This document shows, piece by piece, positions 44,595 to 54,811 of a stretch of DNA of 64,000 nucleotides. The DNA is from Ruegeria sp. R14_0. GTDB taxonomy: Bacteria; Pseudomonadota; Alphaproteobacteria; Rhodobacterales; Rhodobacteraceae. The stretch's first letter is position 1. Each line of letters starts with the position of its first letter. The notes beneath the pieces are model-generated. The model was not told the DNA's origin and ran no database searches. It saw only the letters and a list, made by a program, of their open reading frames with translations. Both the position numbers and the translations under genes were made by a program. The stretch spans positions 124,001 to 188,000 of the forward strand of contig NZ_JAGHRC010000007.1 of the NCBI RefSeq assembly GCF_017743975.1, written 5' to 3'.

Positions 44595-45434
44595 TCAGTG
44601 TGCCAAAAAGACCGGAACTGAGGCTTGTTCCAGCATGTTGCGGGTGGCCCCGCCTAGGATCGCCTCGCGGAACCGCGAATGGCCGTAAGCGCCCATGACA
44701 ATCATGTCCGCCTCGCTGTCGGCAGCGTGCCGATTCAGGATGTCCGAGACGCGGGTCATGGTTTTGCTCAGCACGTCGATTTCGCATTTTGCCCCATGGC
44801 GGGCCAGCATCTGAGACAACAGCCCACCCGGGTCAGAACGATCCGGGCCGTGGCGCGGCGGGTCGATGACAACGATCCGAACCACATCAGCCTGAACCAG
44901 GAACGGCAGCGCGCGACGAATGGCGCGCATGGCTTCGACGCTTTCGTTCCAGCCGATCAGAATCGTACTGGGGCGCTGGAAAGGCGTCGCGTCTTCCGGT
45001 GTGACAAGAACAGGTGCGTGGCCTTCGAACATAGCTGCTTCGACAATCGGTTCAGCCTCCGCCCCGCGGTCTTTGCCGTAAGGTTGCGGCAGGACGACCA
45101 GATCGGAGAACCGGGCGCGATGAGCGACGTGACGGCCAATATCAGCGATCTGGGCGACACCGCTTTCCGCAGACCAGCGCACTCCTGATTTACCCAGGAC
45201 GTCCTTGGTGTGCACCAACAGCTCGTCGGCCTCGGCATTGGCCCGGCTCAGGGTCTCTTGCAGGACCAGGGCATTCGCACCCGCGTAATAGTACCCGGCC
45301 TGGCTGCGATCCACCCCAAGGCACAGCGCTTCGGCATGGGCGTCCTGTCCATCCGCCAGTGCGACCATTTGAGCCAAAGCGGACTTAGATTGTTCCGCGT
45401 CCGTTACGACTGTGAGAAGAGATTTGTAAGCCAT
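44595..45434 (-). CDS. Universal stress protein, two-domain
   Basis: 279 residues, cytosolic. The second half (about 155-279) is a canonical UspA domain with ILIGWNESVEAMRAIRRALP and the ATP loop MGAYGHSRFREAILGGATR. The first half is a diverged copy. The Met at 45434 has GAGG 6 bases upstream. It is divergent from ccoN, sharing the FNR box 45524-45537, so induction under low oxygen is plausible. Confidence 0.92.
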   Translation of the reverse strand: MAYKSLLTVVTDAEQSKSALAQMVALADGQDAHAEALCLGVDRSQAGYYYAGANALVLQETLSRANAEADELLVHTKDVLGKSGVRWSAESGVAQIADIGRHVAHRARFSDLVVLPQPYGKDRGAEAEPIVEAAMFEGHAPVLVTPEDATPFQRPSTILIGWNESVEAMRAIRRALPFLVQADVVRIVVIDPPRHGPDRSDPGGLLSQMLARHGAKCEIDVLSKTMTRVSDILNRHAADSEADMIVMGAYGHSRFREAILGGATRNMLEQASVPVFLAH

Positions 45435-45523
45435 CTTGACCTCTTGCCTTGAGGATTGAGTCACCTGCGACCACGCAGCTCATCCTTAAGGCTTAGGATT
45501 GTCACAGATTTCGGCGTATTGTC

Positions 45524-45537
45524 TTGACACAGATCAA
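45524..45537. promoter_or_regulatory. FNR box upstream of ccoNOQP (and uspA)
   Basis: TTGAC ACAG ATCAA, 9 of 10 consensus positions. The centre is about 101 bases before the ccoN ATG and about 96 bases before the uspA start. Confidence 0.87.
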
Positions 45538-45631
45538 AGCAAGTCTGGCCGCTGTGGGACACAACAGCGACCAGTCAAAAAGGTCCCGCGACCAAACAAG
45601 AATCGCGCGGGGCATGGCAAAGGGACGCAAT

Positions 45632-47239
45632 ATGTCAAATTACATCAAGCTGATCGTGCTTGGTCTGATCGCGATATTCGCGGCGATCGGAACCAACTAT
45701 GCACGCGATTTGGCGTATCAGGTGCATGCAATTCTGGTGATGCTGATCGCCGGTGGTTTGTTCATCTGGACGCTGAGAAACACGGATGAGCCAGATATCC
45801 TCGTGGACCGCTCGGCCGAATACATGGACGATGTTATCCGCTATGGCGTGATCGCAACCGCCTTTTGGGGCGTCGTCGGGTTCATCGCAGGGACGTTCAT
45901 CGCCTTTCAGCTCGCCTTTCCGGTGCTGAACTTCGAATGGGCTCAAGGGTACCTGAACTTTGGTCGTCTGCGCCCGCTGCATACATCGGCGGTGATTTTT
46001 GCGTTTGGCGGTAACGCGTTGATTGCGACATCGTTCTACGTGGTCCAGCGCACCAGCGCTGCGCGGCTTTGGGGCGGCAACCTCGCGTGGTTTGTTTTCT
46101 GGGGTTACCAGCTGTTCATCGTGCTGGCCGCAACCGGCTATGTTCTGGGCGGAACGCAGTCCAAGGAATATGCAGAACCCGAATGGTACGTTGACCTGTG
46201 GCTGACCATAGTCTGGGTTGCTTACCTGGCCGTGTTCCTGGGCACGATCGTCAAGCGGAAAGAGCCGCATATCTACGTGGCGAACTGGTTCTACCTGGCG
46301 TTTATTGTGACCGTTGCGATGCTGCACCTGGTCAACAACATGACCATCCCGGTCAGCATCTGGGGCTCTAAATCGGTTATCGTCTGGTCGGGCGTTCAGG
46401 ATGCCATGATCCAGTGGTGGTACGGCCACAACGCCGTGGGCTTTTTCCTGACTGCGGGCTTCCTGGGGATGATGTACTACTTCATTCCGAAACAGGCCGA
46501 ACGTCCCGTATTCTCGTACAAGCTGTCGATCATCCACTTTTGGGCGCTGATCTTCCTGTACATCTGGGCTGGTCCGCACCACCTGCACTATACCGCGCTT
46601 CCTGACTGGGCCTCGACGCTGGGCATGGTGTTCTCGATCATCCTTTGGATGCCGTCCTGGGGTGGTATGATCAACGGTCTGATGACCCTGTCGGGTGCAT
46701 GGGACAAGCTGCGCACCGACCCGGTGATCCGGATGATGGTGATCTCGGTCGGCTTCTACGGCATGTCCACGTTTGAGGGTCCGATGATGTCGATCCGTGC
46801 CGTGAACAGCCTGTCTCACTACACCGACTGGACCATTGGCCACGTACACTCGGGCGCGCTGGGCTGGAACGGCATGATCACCTTTGGTGCGCTGTACTTC
46901 CTGGTGCCGGTCCTGTGGAAACGTGATCGCCTGTATTCGCTGCAGATGGTCAGCTGGCACTTCTGGCTCGCCACCATCGGCATCGTGCTCTACGCGGCGT
47001 CGATGTGGGTCACTGGTATCATGGAAGGCCTGATGTGGCGTGAAGTGGATGCCAATGGCTTCCTGGTGAACTCGTTCGCCGACACCGTGGCGGCCAAGTT
47101 CCCGATGTATGTGGTGCGTGCGCTGGGCGGTGTTCTCTACGTCGCTGGTGGCGTGATCATGTGCTACAACCTGTGGATGACTGTGCGGAAAGCGCCGGCC
47201 AAAGAAGCCAGCCTGTCCGTCGCGGTCCCGGCTGAATAA
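45632..47239 (+). CDS. ccoN: cbb3-type cytochrome c oxidase subunit I
   Basis: A 535-residue, roughly 12-14 helix catalytic subunit of the high-affinity terminal oxidase. Haem and CuB ligands are visible: His in [35 protein letters not shown] (His and Tyr region), [13 protein letters not shown] and [17 protein letters not shown]. The frame is open to 45524, but that part overlaps the FNR box. The ATG at 45632 has AGGGA 8 bases upstream. It is the first gene of ccoNOQP. Confidence 0.97.
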   Translation: MSNYIKLIVLGLIAIFAAIGTNYARDLAYQVHAILVMLIAGGLFIWTLRNTDEPDILVDRSAEYMDDVIRYGVIATAFWGVVGFIAGTFIAFQLAFPVLNFEWAQGYLNFGRLRPLHTSAVIFAFGGNALIATSFYVVQRTSAARLWGGNLAWFVFWGYQLFIVLAATGYVLGGTQSKEYAEPEWYVDLWLTIVWVAYLAVFLGTIVKRKEPHIYVANWFYLAFIVTVAMLHLVNNMTIPVSIWGSKSVIVWSGVQDAMIQWWYGHNAVGFFLTAGFLGMMYYFIPKQAERPVFSYKLSIIHFWALIFLYIWAGPHHLHYTALPDWASTLGMVFSIILWMPSWGGMINGLMTLSGAWDKLRTDPVIRMMVISVGFYGMSTFEGPMMSIRAVNSLSHYTDWTIGHVHSGALGWNGMITFGALYFLVPVLWKRDRLYSLQMVSWHFWLATIGIVLYAASMWVTGIMEGLMWREVDANGFLVNSFADTVAAKFPMYVVRALGGVLYVAGGVIMCYNLWMTVRKAPAKEASLSVAVPAE

Positions 47240-47253
47240 GGAGGGCCGGAGCA

Positions 47254-47982
47254 ATGGCAATTCTCGACAAACATAAGATCCTCGAGACCAACGCGACCCT
47301 CCTGCTGATCTTCAGCTTCCTGGTCGTGACCATCGGTGGCATCGTTCAGATCACCCCGCTGTTCTATCTTGAGAACACCATCGAGAAGGTGGAGGGCATG
47401 CGCCCTTACACCCCTCTCGAAATGGCGGGGCGCGAGATTTATCTGCGCGAAGGCTGCTATGTCTGCCACAGCCAGATGATCCGCCCGATGCGGGACGAGG
47501 TCGAACGCTATGGTCACTACTCGCTGGCGGCCGAGTCGATGTATGACCACCCGTTCCAGTGGGGGTCCAAGCGGACCGGGCCTGATCTGGCGCGTGTCGG
47601 TGGTCGTTATTCGGATGACTGGCATGTGCGCCACCTGCGGGATGCGCAATCGGTTGTGCCGGAATCGGTGATGCCCAAATACGGCTTCCTGGAACAGCGC
47701 AAGATCGACGGTCGTTACATTGGTGACATCATGGCGGCAAACGCTGTGGTCGGAACCCCGTATACCGAAGAGATGCTGGAAAACGCCGCTGCGGACTTCC
47801 GTGCGCAGGCCGATCCGGACAGCGACTTTGACGGGTTGCTGGAACGGTATGGCGACAAGGTCAACATCCGCAACTTTGACGGCCAGCCCGATCTGACCGA
47901 AGCGGACGCGCTGATCGCCTATCTGCAGATGCTGGGTACTTTGGTTGATTTCTCGACCTTCACCCCGGATCCGAGCCGCTAA
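47254..47982 (+). CDS. ccoO: cbb3-type cytochrome c oxidase subunit II
   Basis: 242 residues with an N-terminal membrane anchor ([18 protein letters not shown]) and one c-type haem in [15 protein letters not shown]. It passes electrons from CcoP to CcoN. Met ligands are probably in the C-terminal domain ([13 protein letters not shown]). It follows ccoN by 14 bases with GGAGG as ribosome site. Confidence 0.97.
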   Translation: MAILDKHKILETNATLLLIFSFLVVTIGGIVQITPLFYLENTIEKVEGMRPYTPLEMAGREIYLREGCYVCHSQMIRPMRDEVERYGHYSLAAESMYDHPFQWGSKRTGPDLARVGGRYSDDWHVRHLRDAQSVVPESVMPKYGFLEQRKIDGRYIGDIMAANAVVGTPYTEEMLENAAADFRAQADPDSDFDGLLERYGDKVNIRNFDGQPDLTEADALIAYLQMLGTLVDFSTFTPDPSR

Positions 47983-47993
47983 AGGAGGGTGTG

Positions 47994-48179
47994 ATGGAAG
48001 AATACACAATCCTAAGGCAATTCGCGGATAGCTGGATGCTGTTGCTGCTGTTTGTCTTCTTCATTGGCATTGTGGTCTGGGTTTTCCGCCCCGGTGCCAG
48101 CAAGGAGTACAAAGACACCGCCAACATCCCGTTCCGGCACGAAGACAAACCCGCCGAACCCGAGGAGGCGAGGAAATGA
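47994..48179 (+). CDS. ccoQ: cbb3-type oxidase small subunit IV
   Basis: A 61-residue, single-helix subunit ([20 protein letters not shown]) with a charged C-terminal tail, which stabilises the complex. GTG 47991 and ATG 47994 are adjacent; AAAGGAGG fits the ATG better. The stop overlaps the ccoP start by 4 bases. Confidence 0.93.
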   Translation: MEEYTILRQFADSWMLLLLFVFFIGIVVWVFRPGASKEYKDTANIPFRHEDKPAEPEEARK

Positions 48180-49039
48180 GCAAACCATCTGAAAAACTGC
48201 CGGGCGATCCAAAAACAACCGGACACACCTGGGACGGAATCGAGGAATTCGACAACCCGATGCCGCGTTGGTGGCTGTGGACCTTCTACGCCACGATCTT
48301 CTGGGGCTTGATCTACACGATCATGTACCCGGCGTGGCCTCTGGTACAGTCGGCAACAGCCGGTGTTCTGGGCTGGTCTTCCCGCGCCCTGGTTCAGGAA
48401 GAACTGGTCGAGTTCGAAGAGGCAAATGCCCCTTGGAACGCTAAGCTGGTTGAAACCCCGCTCGAGGACATCTCAAAGGACCCGGAATTGCAGCAATACG
48501 CTGTGAATGCGGGTAGTGCCGTGTTCCGGACATGGTGTGCCCAGTGCCATGGCTCGGGTGCTCAAGGCGCGGCAGGGTTCCCGAACCTGCTGGATGATGC
48601 ATGGCTGTGGGGCGGTTCGCTCGAGGATATCGAGTACACGGTTGCCTATGGGATCCGGAATGAAGAAAGCGATGATGCGCGCTATTCCGAGATGCCGGCC
48701 TTTGGTGAAATCCTTGAAAAGGATGAGATCACCCAAGTGGTCCAGTACGTGATGTCCCTGACCAATGCGCAGACCGACGATGCCGCTGCGCAGGCGGGCA
48801 AGGTTGTCTTCGAAGACAACTGCGCAGTCTGCCACGGCGAAGACGGCAAGGGTGACGTCACACAGGGTGCACCAAACCTGACGGATGCGATCTGGCTTTA
48901 CGGTGGCAGCCAAGAGGCGCTGACCGAGACGGTTGTCTATAGCCGCTTTGGCGTAATGCCCCCGTGGGAAAATCGCCTGACCGATGCGCAGATCCGTGCG
49001 GTTACTGCCTATGTCCACCAGTTGGGTGGCGGTCAGTAA
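48176..49039 (+). CDS. ccoP: cbb3-type cytochrome c oxidase subunit III (dihaem)
   Basis: 287 residues. The N-terminal part has [20 protein letters not shown], the CcoP N-terminal domain, then one anchor helix and two cytochrome c domains with CAQCHGSG and CAVCHGED. It accepts electrons from c-type cytochromes or the bc1 complex. It is the last gene of ccoNOQP; hairpins follow. Confidence 0.97.
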   Translation: MSKPSEKLPGDPKTTGHTWDGIEEFDNPMPRWWLWTFYATIFWGLIYTIMYPAWPLVQSATAGVLGWSSRALVQEELVEFEEANAPWNAKLVETPLEDISKDPELQQYAVNAGSAVFRTWCAQCHGSGAQGAAGFPNLLDDAWLWGGSLEDIEYTVAYGIRNEESDDARYSEMPAFGEILEKDEITQVVQYVMSLTNAQTDDAAAQAGKVVFEDNCAVCHGEDGKGDVTQGAPNLTDAIWLYGGSQEALTETVVYSRFGVMPPWENRLTDAQIRAVTAYVHQLGGGQ

Positions 49040-49051
49040 GGTTACAAGAAT

Positions 49052-49129
49052 ACCTTCGGACGGTTCGCCGCCCGAAGGTTAAGGCACCGGCTGTTCCATC
49101 TGTTCGCGCGTTTCCTGAACAGCCGGTGC
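49052..49129 (+). other. Two tandem hairpins after ccoP
   Basis: Hairpin 1: ACCTTCGG (49052-49059) with CCGAAGGT (49072-49079). Hairpin 2: GCACCGGCTGTTC (49084-49096) with GAACAGCCGGTGC (49117-49129), 13 bp perfect, then TTATT. They probably end or protect the ccoNOQP mRNA. The next 260 bases (49130-49390) show no gene and no other element I can name. Confidence 0.6.
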
Positions 49130-49393
49130 TTATTCCTCATCCTACAATTCGTGCTTTTGTCGGTCCAGCCGTCGGCCTCTGTCCTCTTGCGCTGCCCACA
49201 CGTTTCGTGGCGCGGCATTTTGTCGGACAAGTGGATGGCCCGACCACCTGCCTATTCGGTCCCTTGAGCTGGAAATGCACCGATTTGCCTTGTTTACAGC
49301 CCATTTGGCAGGTTCATGCGTCCCAAAAAACTGTTGGGTGCTAAGGGGGGCGAACTGGTAAGCTGTGACAAAAGGTGTCTGTACGATGCGCTT

Positions 49394-49407
49394 TTGACCC
49401 ATGTCAA
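49394..49407. promoter_or_regulatory. FNR box upstream of ccoGHIS
   Basis: TTGAC CCAT GTCAA, a perfect 5-4-5 inverted repeat with 8 of 10 consensus positions. The centre is about 68 bases before the ccoG start. Confidence 0.82.
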
Positions 49408-49468
49408 AGTGACTACCTTTGTGATCTGGAAGAAGACGCTGTGACAAAGCCACATCTGGAGCCAGCCC

Positions 49469-50896
49469 GTGAGCGATTCCGACCCCGCACCTAGCCTATA
49501 CGCCGCAAGAGAGCCCATTTTCCCAAGGCGCGTTTCCGGGCCGTTCAGAAACCTGAAATGGATCATCCTCGCGGTCACCCTGGGCATTTACTACATCACG
49601 CCCTGGATCAGGTGGGACAGGGGGCCCAGCCTTCCCGATCAGGCGGTGCTTTTGGATTTGGCAAACCGTCGTTTCTATTTCTTCTGGATCGAAATCTGGC
49701 CGCACGAATTCTATTTCGTTGCGGGTCTTCTGATCATGGCCGGTCTTGGCCTGTTCCTGTTCACCTCGGCGCTGGGTCGCGTGTGGTGCGGCTATGCCTG
49801 TCCACAGACAGTCTGGACTGATTTGTTTATCCTTGTCGAGCGATGGATCGAAGGGGATCGCAATGCCCGCTTGCGCTTGCATCGGCAGGAAAAGATGGAC
49901 CTTCGCAAGGCGCGTTTGCGTCTGACCAAGTGGACGGCTTGGCTGCTGATCGGTCTGGCGACCGGCGGGGCCTGGGTGTTTTACTTTGCGGATGCGCCGA
50001 CGCTTGCGCGCGATCTGGTCACCGGAAACGCGCATCCTGTCGCGTATACCACCATGCTGATCCTGACGGGAACGACTTTCCTGTTCGGTGGGTTTGCACG
50101 TGAACAGATCTGCATCTACGCGTGTCCTTGGCCGCGCATTCAGGCCGCGATGATGGATGAAGACACCCTCGTTGTCGGTTACCGTGAGTGGCGGGGTGAG
50201 CCGCGGGGCAAAGGCAAGCGAACCGCTGATTCCGAATTGGGAGACTGCATCGACTGTATGGCCTGCGTGAACGTTTGCCCCGTTGGCATCGACATTCGAG
50301 ACGGCCAGCAGTTGGAGTGCATCACCTGCGCCCTGTGTATCGACGCTTGCGACGACATGATGGACAAGATCGGCAAGCCCCGCGGTCTGATTGACTATAT
50401 GGCGCTGAGCGATGAGACGCGCGAGCGCGAAGGCCAACCGCCCAAGAGCGTCTGGAAACACATCCTGCGCCCCCGGACCATCATGTACACGGCTCTGTGG
50501 TCGCTGGTGGGCGTTGCACTGCTGTTTGCTCTGTTCATTCGTTCGGATATCGAGGTCACCGTGGCGCCGGTGCGTAACCCGACATTCGTGACTATGTCGG
50601 ATGGGACGATCCGCAACACCTATGACGTGCGGCTGCGCAACAAGCATGGCGAGGATCGGCTGTTCAAGCTGTCTCTGACCGGTGATCCGGCGATGCGCCT
50701 CGTGATCGAGGGTACCCAGCTTGATACAGTGAACGTGACCGCCGATACTGCACAGCTAGAGCGGGTCTATATCATCGCGTCCAAAGACACCGATCCGGCA
50801 GCGGCCGACACGACGCCCGTGCGGATCTGGATCGAAGACCTGCAAAGCGGCGAGCGCGCTTACAAGGACACGACGTTCAATGGACGAGGAAACTGA
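49469..50896 (+). CDS. ccoG: Cytochrome c oxidase accessory protein CcoG (RdxA/FixG)
   Basis: 475 residues with about five helices. The ferredoxin module is CIDCMACVNVCPVG and CITCALCIDACDD, two [4Fe-4S] sites. Additional conserved Cys are in GRVWCGYACPQTVWTD and CIYACPWPR. It assists copper delivery to the cbb3 oxidase, probably as a cupric reductase (literature proposal). The start is GTG 49469 with GGAG 9 bases upstream. It is the first gene of ccoGHIS. Confidence 0.95.
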   Translation: MSDSDPAPSLYAAREPIFPRRVSGPFRNLKWIILAVTLGIYYITPWIRWDRGPSLPDQAVLLDLANRRFYFFWIEIWPHEFYFVAGLLIMAGLGLFLFTSALGRVWCGYACPQTVWTDLFILVERWIEGDRNARLRLHRQEKMDLRKARLRLTKWTAWLLIGLATGGAWVFYFADAPTLARDLVTGNAHPVAYTTMLILTGTTFLFGGFAREQICIYACPWPRIQAAMMDEDTLVVGYREWRGEPRGKGKRTADSELGDCIDCMACVNVCPVGIDIRDGQQLECITCALCIDACDDMMDKIGKPRGLIDYMALSDETREREGQPPKSVWKHILRPRTIMYTALWSLVGVALLFALFIRSDIEVTVAPVRNPTFVTMSDGTIRNTYDVRLRNKHGEDRLFKLSLTGDPAMRLVIEGTQLDTVNVTADTAQLERVYIIASKDTDPAAADTTPVRIWIEDLQSGERAYKDTTFNGRGN

Positions 50897-50897
50897 T

Positions 50898-51356
50898 ATG
50901 GCAGAGCGTCAATTTACCGGCAAACACGCCCTAGCGGTTTTTGTCGCCGCGTTCGGGGTGATCATCGCCGTCAACCTCGTGCTGGCCTACAGCGCCGTGA
51001 AAACCTTTCCGGGGCTTGAGGTTAAGAACTCTTATGTCGCCAGTCAGGAGTTCAACGAACGCCTGAAGGTTCAACAGGAACTGGGTTGGGAGATTCGGGC
51101 CGAAACCACGGGTGGTCTTCTGATCCTGCACATCACAGACCAGTCCGGTGCCCCGGTTCAGGTGGCCGAACTGCAGGCGGTTGTTGGCCGTGCGACCCAT
51201 GTGAAAGATGATTTCAGCCCCGATTTCACCTTTGACGGTAACGCCTATTCTACGCCAGCGACGCTGGGCAAAGGGAACTGGAACATTCGTCTGGTGGCCA
51301 AGGACAGCAACGGTGCCGAATTTGCGCAGCGTGTACCGTTGTATGTGAAAGGGTAG
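50898..51356 (+). CDS. ccoH: cbb3 oxidase assembly protein CcoH (FixH)
   Basis: 152 residues with one N-terminal helix (HALAVFVAAFGVIIAVNLVLA) and a periplasmic beta domain that includes GWEIRAETTGGLLILHITDQ. It acts in cbb3 assembly and contacts the complex. The ATG at 50898 has GAGGAA 6 bases upstream and starts one base after the ccoG stop. Confidence 0.92.
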   Translation: MAERQFTGKHALAVFVAAFGVIIAVNLVLAYSAVKTFPGLEVKNSYVASQEFNERLKVQQELGWEIRAETTGGLLILHITDQSGAPVQVAELQAVVGRATHVKDDFSPDFTFDGNAYSTPATLGKGNWNIRLVAKDSNGAEFAQRVPLYVKG

Positions 51357-51359
51357 GGG

Positions 51360-53537
51360 ATGACGGCTCAGCTCAGCTCAGGTACGGCGGCCTGTCCGGG
51401 TTGCATCGCCACCCCGGCGGAACCGGCGCGGCCTATTCCTGAGGATGTGCAGATTGCCTTGTCTCTGCCGGGCATTCACTGCTCGGCCTGTATCGCGAAT
51501 GTTGAACGCGAGCTGAATGCCCATCCGGGGGTCGAGGATGCGCGGGTCAATCTGACCCTCAAGCGGGCCATGATCAAAGCTGCACCGGAAACGCGCGCCG
51601 CTGATCTGATCCCGGTGCTGGAACGGGCAGGTTATGAGGCGCATGAGCTGGACCCGGGCGCGCTGTCGGCCACGCAGGCGGACAAAGCGGGGCGCGACTT
51701 GCTGATGCGGTTGGCGGTGGCCGGGTTCGCCTCGATGAACGTGATGTTGCTGTCCGTGTCGGTCTGGTCCGGAGCCACGGACGCAACGCGTGATATGTTC
51801 CACTGGATCTCGGCGGCAATCGCCTTGCCCGCAATTGCCTTTTCCGGGCAGCCCTTCTTTGCCAACGCTTGGAGCGCTCTGCGCGTGCGCCGTCTGAATA
51901 TGGACGTGCCGATCGTGCTGGCAATCCTGCTGGCGCTGGTCACATCCCTGTGGGAGACAGCGCTTAGCGGCAAACACGCCTATTTTGACGCGGCTCTGAC
52001 GCTGACCTTCTTCCTGCTGGCCGGGCGGTATCTGGACTATCGCACCCGTGCTGCGGCGCGTTCCGCGGCCGAAGAGTTGACCGCGCTTGAAGTCCCCCGT
52101 GCAATTCGTCTGGTGGACGGTGTGGAACAAGAGGTCTCAGTTACAAGCCTCGCTGTGGGTGATCTGGTGCTTGTGCGCCCGGGCGGACGTATGCCTGTGG
52201 ACGGGCAGATCGTATCCGGCACCTCGGAGCTTGACCGGTCTTTGTTGACCGGGGAAACCCTGCCGATCTTTGCCGAAGCCGGGCTGGTCGTCAGCGCGGG
52301 CGAGGTCAACCTGACCGGGCCGCTGACCATTCGTGCAACCGCAGTAGGCGAGGATACGTCCCTGCACCGAATGGCCGATCTGGTGGCCATCGCAGAATCG
52401 GGCCGGTCCCGGTACACGTCGCTGGCGGATAAGGCCGCCAAGCTATACGCACCGGGGGTCCATATCCTGTCCGCGCTCAGTTTCGTTGGTTGGTATATCT
52501 ATTCCGGCGATGTCCGCACCGCGCTGAACATTGCCGCGGCGGTTCTGATTATTACATGTCCCTGTGCGCTGGGGCTGGCCGTGCCTGCCGTGACAACGGC
52601 GGCTTCGGGCCGGTTGTTCCGCAAGGGGATGCTGATCAAACACGCCACCGCGCTCGAGCGTTTGGCCGAGGTAGATACGGTTGTCTTCGACAAGACCGGA
52701 ACGCTGACCTCCGGCACGCCTGAGCTGACCAACCTCGGCGATCATTCCCGCGCCGATCTTGAAGTCGCGTTGGCGCTGGCCGAGGCGTCTTCGCACCCCT
52801 TGTCCGTGTCGCTTGCCAAATCGGCCAGGGACGCAGGTATCAAACCCGCTCGCGTCGAAGATGTGGTCGAAGTGCCGGGCTACGGCACCGAAGGCACCTA
52901 CCGTGGCCAGCTCGTCCGGCTTGGTCGTGCCGGATGGACGGGCGGTGACGAGGGGAACCAGACAGCAGCCTGGCTGGCCATTGCGGGTCAGACACCCGCG
53001 GCGTTCCTGTTCGCGGACTCATTGCGCCCAGGCGCGGCTGAGGCTGTACACGCGTTTCGCGACGCCGGGAAAGAGGTCATCCTGATCTCAGGCGATACCA
53101 AGGGTGCGGTTCAGGCTCTGGCTGGCAAGCTGGGCATTGAAACTTGGATTTCCGAGGCTTTGCCCCAAGACAAGGCAGCGCATGTACAGGCACTCAGCGA
53201 CAAGGGGCGTCATGTGCTGATGGTGGGTGACGGGTTGAACGATACAGCCGCGCTTGCTGCGGCGCATGTGTCGATTTCTCCGGCATCGGCGCTGGATGCG
53301 GCGCGGGTTGCGTCGGATATCGTACTGCTGGGCAACGACCTGTCGCCGATTGCCGACGCCTGTGACACGGCGGTCAAGGCAACGAAACGGATTCGCGAGA
53401 ACTTTCGCATTGCCACGGTTTACAATATTATCGCGGTACCCTTGGCCGTGGCCGGGCTTGCCACGCCGTTGATCGCGGCTTTGGCGATGTCGACCTCGTC
53501 CATCACAGTGTCTCTGAACGCCCTGCGCCTGAGGTAG
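51360..53537 (+). CDS. ccoI: Copper-translocating P-type ATPase CcoI (FixI)
   Basis: A 725-residue CopA2-type ATPase that exports copper to the periplasm for cbb3 assembly. In order: an N-terminal CPGC, a heavy-metal domain with GIHCSAC, actuator TGE (LLTGETLP), membrane CPC (IITCPCALG), phosphorylation DKTGT, SSHPLSVS (HP motif) and GDGLND. All catalytic motifs are intact. It lies 3 bases after ccoH and is followed at once by ccoS. Confidence 0.96.
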   Translation: MTAQLSSGTAACPGCIATPAEPARPIPEDVQIALSLPGIHCSACIANVERELNAHPGVEDARVNLTLKRAMIKAAPETRAADLIPVLERAGYEAHELDPGALSATQADKAGRDLLMRLAVAGFASMNVMLLSVSVWSGATDATRDMFHWISAAIALPAIAFSGQPFFANAWSALRVRRLNMDVPIVLAILLALVTSLWETALSGKHAYFDAALTLTFFLLAGRYLDYRTRAAARSAAEELTALEVPRAIRLVDGVEQEVSVTSLAVGDLVLVRPGGRMPVDGQIVSGTSELDRSLLTGETLPIFAEAGLVVSAGEVNLTGPLTIRATAVGEDTSLHRMADLVAIAESGRSRYTSLADKAAKLYAPGVHILSALSFVGWYIYSGDVRTALNIAAAVLIITCPCALGLAVPAVTTAASGRLFRKGMLIKHATALERLAEVDTVVFDKTGTLTSGTPELTNLGDHSRADLEVALALAEASSHPLSVSLAKSARDAGIKPARVEDVVEVPGYGTEGTYRGQLVRLGRAGWTGGDEGNQTAAWLAIAGQTPAAFLFADSLRPGAAEAVHAFRDAGKEVILISGDTKGAVQALAGKLGIETWISEALPQDKAAHVQALSDKGRHVLMVGDGLNDTAALAAAHVSISPASALDAARVASDIVLLGNDLSPIADACDTAVKATKRIRENFRIATVYNIIAVPLAVAGLATPLIAALAMSTSSITVSLNALRLR

Positions 53538-53542
53538 TTGAT

Positions 53543-53701
53543 ATGGAAGTTCTGGCCTATCTGATACCGATTTCCCTGTTTCTGGGCGGGGTTGGCCTTA
53601 TGGCGTTTGTCTACACGGTTCGATCAAACCAGTATGACGACCCTGAAGGCGATGCGCGTCGCATCCTCAGCGATGAATGGGACGACAAGCCCAAGCCCTG
53701 A
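53543..53701 (+). CDS. ccoS: cbb3 oxidase maturation protein CcoS
   Basis: A 52-residue, single-helix protein (MEVLAYLIPISLFLGGVGLM) followed by an acidic tail with YDDPEGDARRIL and ending DDKPKP. The Y/F-DDPEGDA-R-IL motif is the CcoS signature. It is needed for insertion of haem and copper into CcoN. It starts 5 bases after the ccoI stop and completes ccoGHIS. Confidence 0.95.
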   Translation: MEVLAYLIPISLFLGGVGLMAFVYTVRSNQYDDPEGDARRILSDEWDDKPKP

Positions 53702-53769
53702 GTGCCCTTGAAATTGCCGCAATGCCCGGTTATGTCCGGCCTATCCGCTAGCAGAGAGAACCAAGCCAA

Positions 53770-53967
53770 ATGGCAACCACAAACCCGATCCAGTTCATTC
53801 AGCAAGTCCGTGCCGAAGTTTCCAAGGTCGTCTGGCCGACCCGGCGCGAAGTTCTGCTGACCACGGTCATGGTGTTCATCATGGCGGCACTAACGGCTGT
53901 GTTCTTTGCGTTGGTCGATCTGGGCATTCGCGGCGGCCTGCAGCTGATCCTGGGTGCATTCGGCTGA
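53770..53967 (+). CDS. secE: Preprotein translocase subunit SecE
   Basis: 65 residues with the single-helix short form of SecE. The amphipathic N-terminal QVRAEVSKVVWPTRREVLLT is the signature, followed by one membrane helix (VMVFIMAALTAVFFALVDLG). It stabilises SecY. It lies 68 bases after ccoS and upstream of nusG, the usual order. No tRNA-Trp gene lies between, unlike many relatives. Confidence 0.96.
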   Translation: MATTNPIQFIQQVRAEVSKVVWPTRREVLLTTVMVFIMAALTAVFFALVDLGIRGGLQLILGAFG

Positions 53968-54168
53968 GTCTGCAAGGGCGGGGTGGAAACGCCACTGCCC
54001 TCTTGCACAGCGCGCGATGTCAGAGTAGTTGACACGGTACTATTCGGAATGGGCGTGCGGCGATTCGGGCTGCGCGCCGCTTTTTATTCCGGGTCACGTG
54101 ATGGAATTTCAATGATGGATGCGTCCGGCCAAATGGACGCTCCGAAGACAAACAAGGACGACAGGTTC

Positions 54169-54702
54169 ATGGCGAAACGGTGGTATTCGGTCAGCGTTCT
54201 TTCGAATTTCGAAAAGAAGATCGCAGAGCAGATCCGCACGTCCGTGGCCGAGCAGGGCCTTGAGGACGACATCGACGAAGTGCTGGTGCCCACCGAAGAG
54301 GTGATCGAAGTACGCCGCGGCAAGAAGGTCACGACCGAGCGTCGTTTCATGCCCGGCTACGTTCTGGTGCACATGGAAATGTCGGATCAGGGGTATCACC
54401 TGATCAACTCAATCAACCGGGTCACCGGCTTTCTGGGCCCTCAGGGCCGCCCGATGCCGATGCGCGACGCTGAGGTGAACCAGATCCTCAACCGTGTTCA
54501 GGAAGGCGAAGAAGCGCCAAAGCTGATGATCACCTTCGAGGTTGGCGAGAAGGTCAAGGTCAACGACGGCCCGTTCGAGGATTTCGACGGCATGGTCGAA
54601 GGCGTGGACGACGAAGCTCAGAAGCTGAAGGTCTCGGTTTCGATCTTCGGCCGCGAAACTCCGGTCGAGCTGGACTTTACGCAGGTCACCAAGCAGAGCT
54701 AA
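54169..54702 (+). CDS. nusG: Transcription termination/antitermination protein NusG
   Basis: 177 residues with an NGN domain ([19 protein letters not shown] ... [14 protein letters not shown]) and a C-terminal KOW domain ([20 protein letters not shown]). It binds RNA polymerase and Rho. The frame is open to 53983, but the Met at 54169 gives the conserved MAKRWYSV start. It ends the secE-nusG unit at a strong terminator, and rplK is 3.5 kb away. Confidence 0.97.
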   Translation: MAKRWYSVSVLSNFEKKIAEQIRTSVAEQGLEDDIDEVLVPTEEVIEVRRGKKVTTERRFMPGYVLVHMEMSDQGYHLINSINRVTGFLGPQGRPMPMRDAEVNQILNRVQEGEEAPKLMITFEVGEKVKVNDGPFEDFDGMVEGVDDEAQKLKVSVSIFGRETPVELDFTQVTKQS

Positions 54703-54725
54703 GGCTTCTTCCCAATCGTTTTCAA

Positions 54726-54762
54726 CGCCGCGATGCCACGAGCACCGCGGCGTTTTTGTTTT
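54726..54762 (+). terminator. Terminator after nusG
   Basis: CGCCGCG (54726-54732) and CGCGGCG (54746-54752) with an inner TGC/GCA extension after an A-C mismatch, then TTTTTGTTTT. The 22 stem-region bases are identical to those of the terminator at 56598-56624. Confidence 0.93.
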
Positions 54763-54811
54763 GGCGAAACCAACTTTCGAACCAGCGGATTAACGGCAGA
54801 GAAAGCGTTTG

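Noticed and set aside
49142..49453. Minus-strand open frame of about 100 codons in the ccoP-ccoG spacer
   Set aside because: No ribosome site, poor composition, and it overlaps the FNR box and promoter region of ccoG.
53702..54168. tRNA gene or clear promoter around secE
   Set aside because: No cloverleaf or T-loop signature was seen. A TTGACA at 54029-54034 has no acceptable -10 at the right distance.
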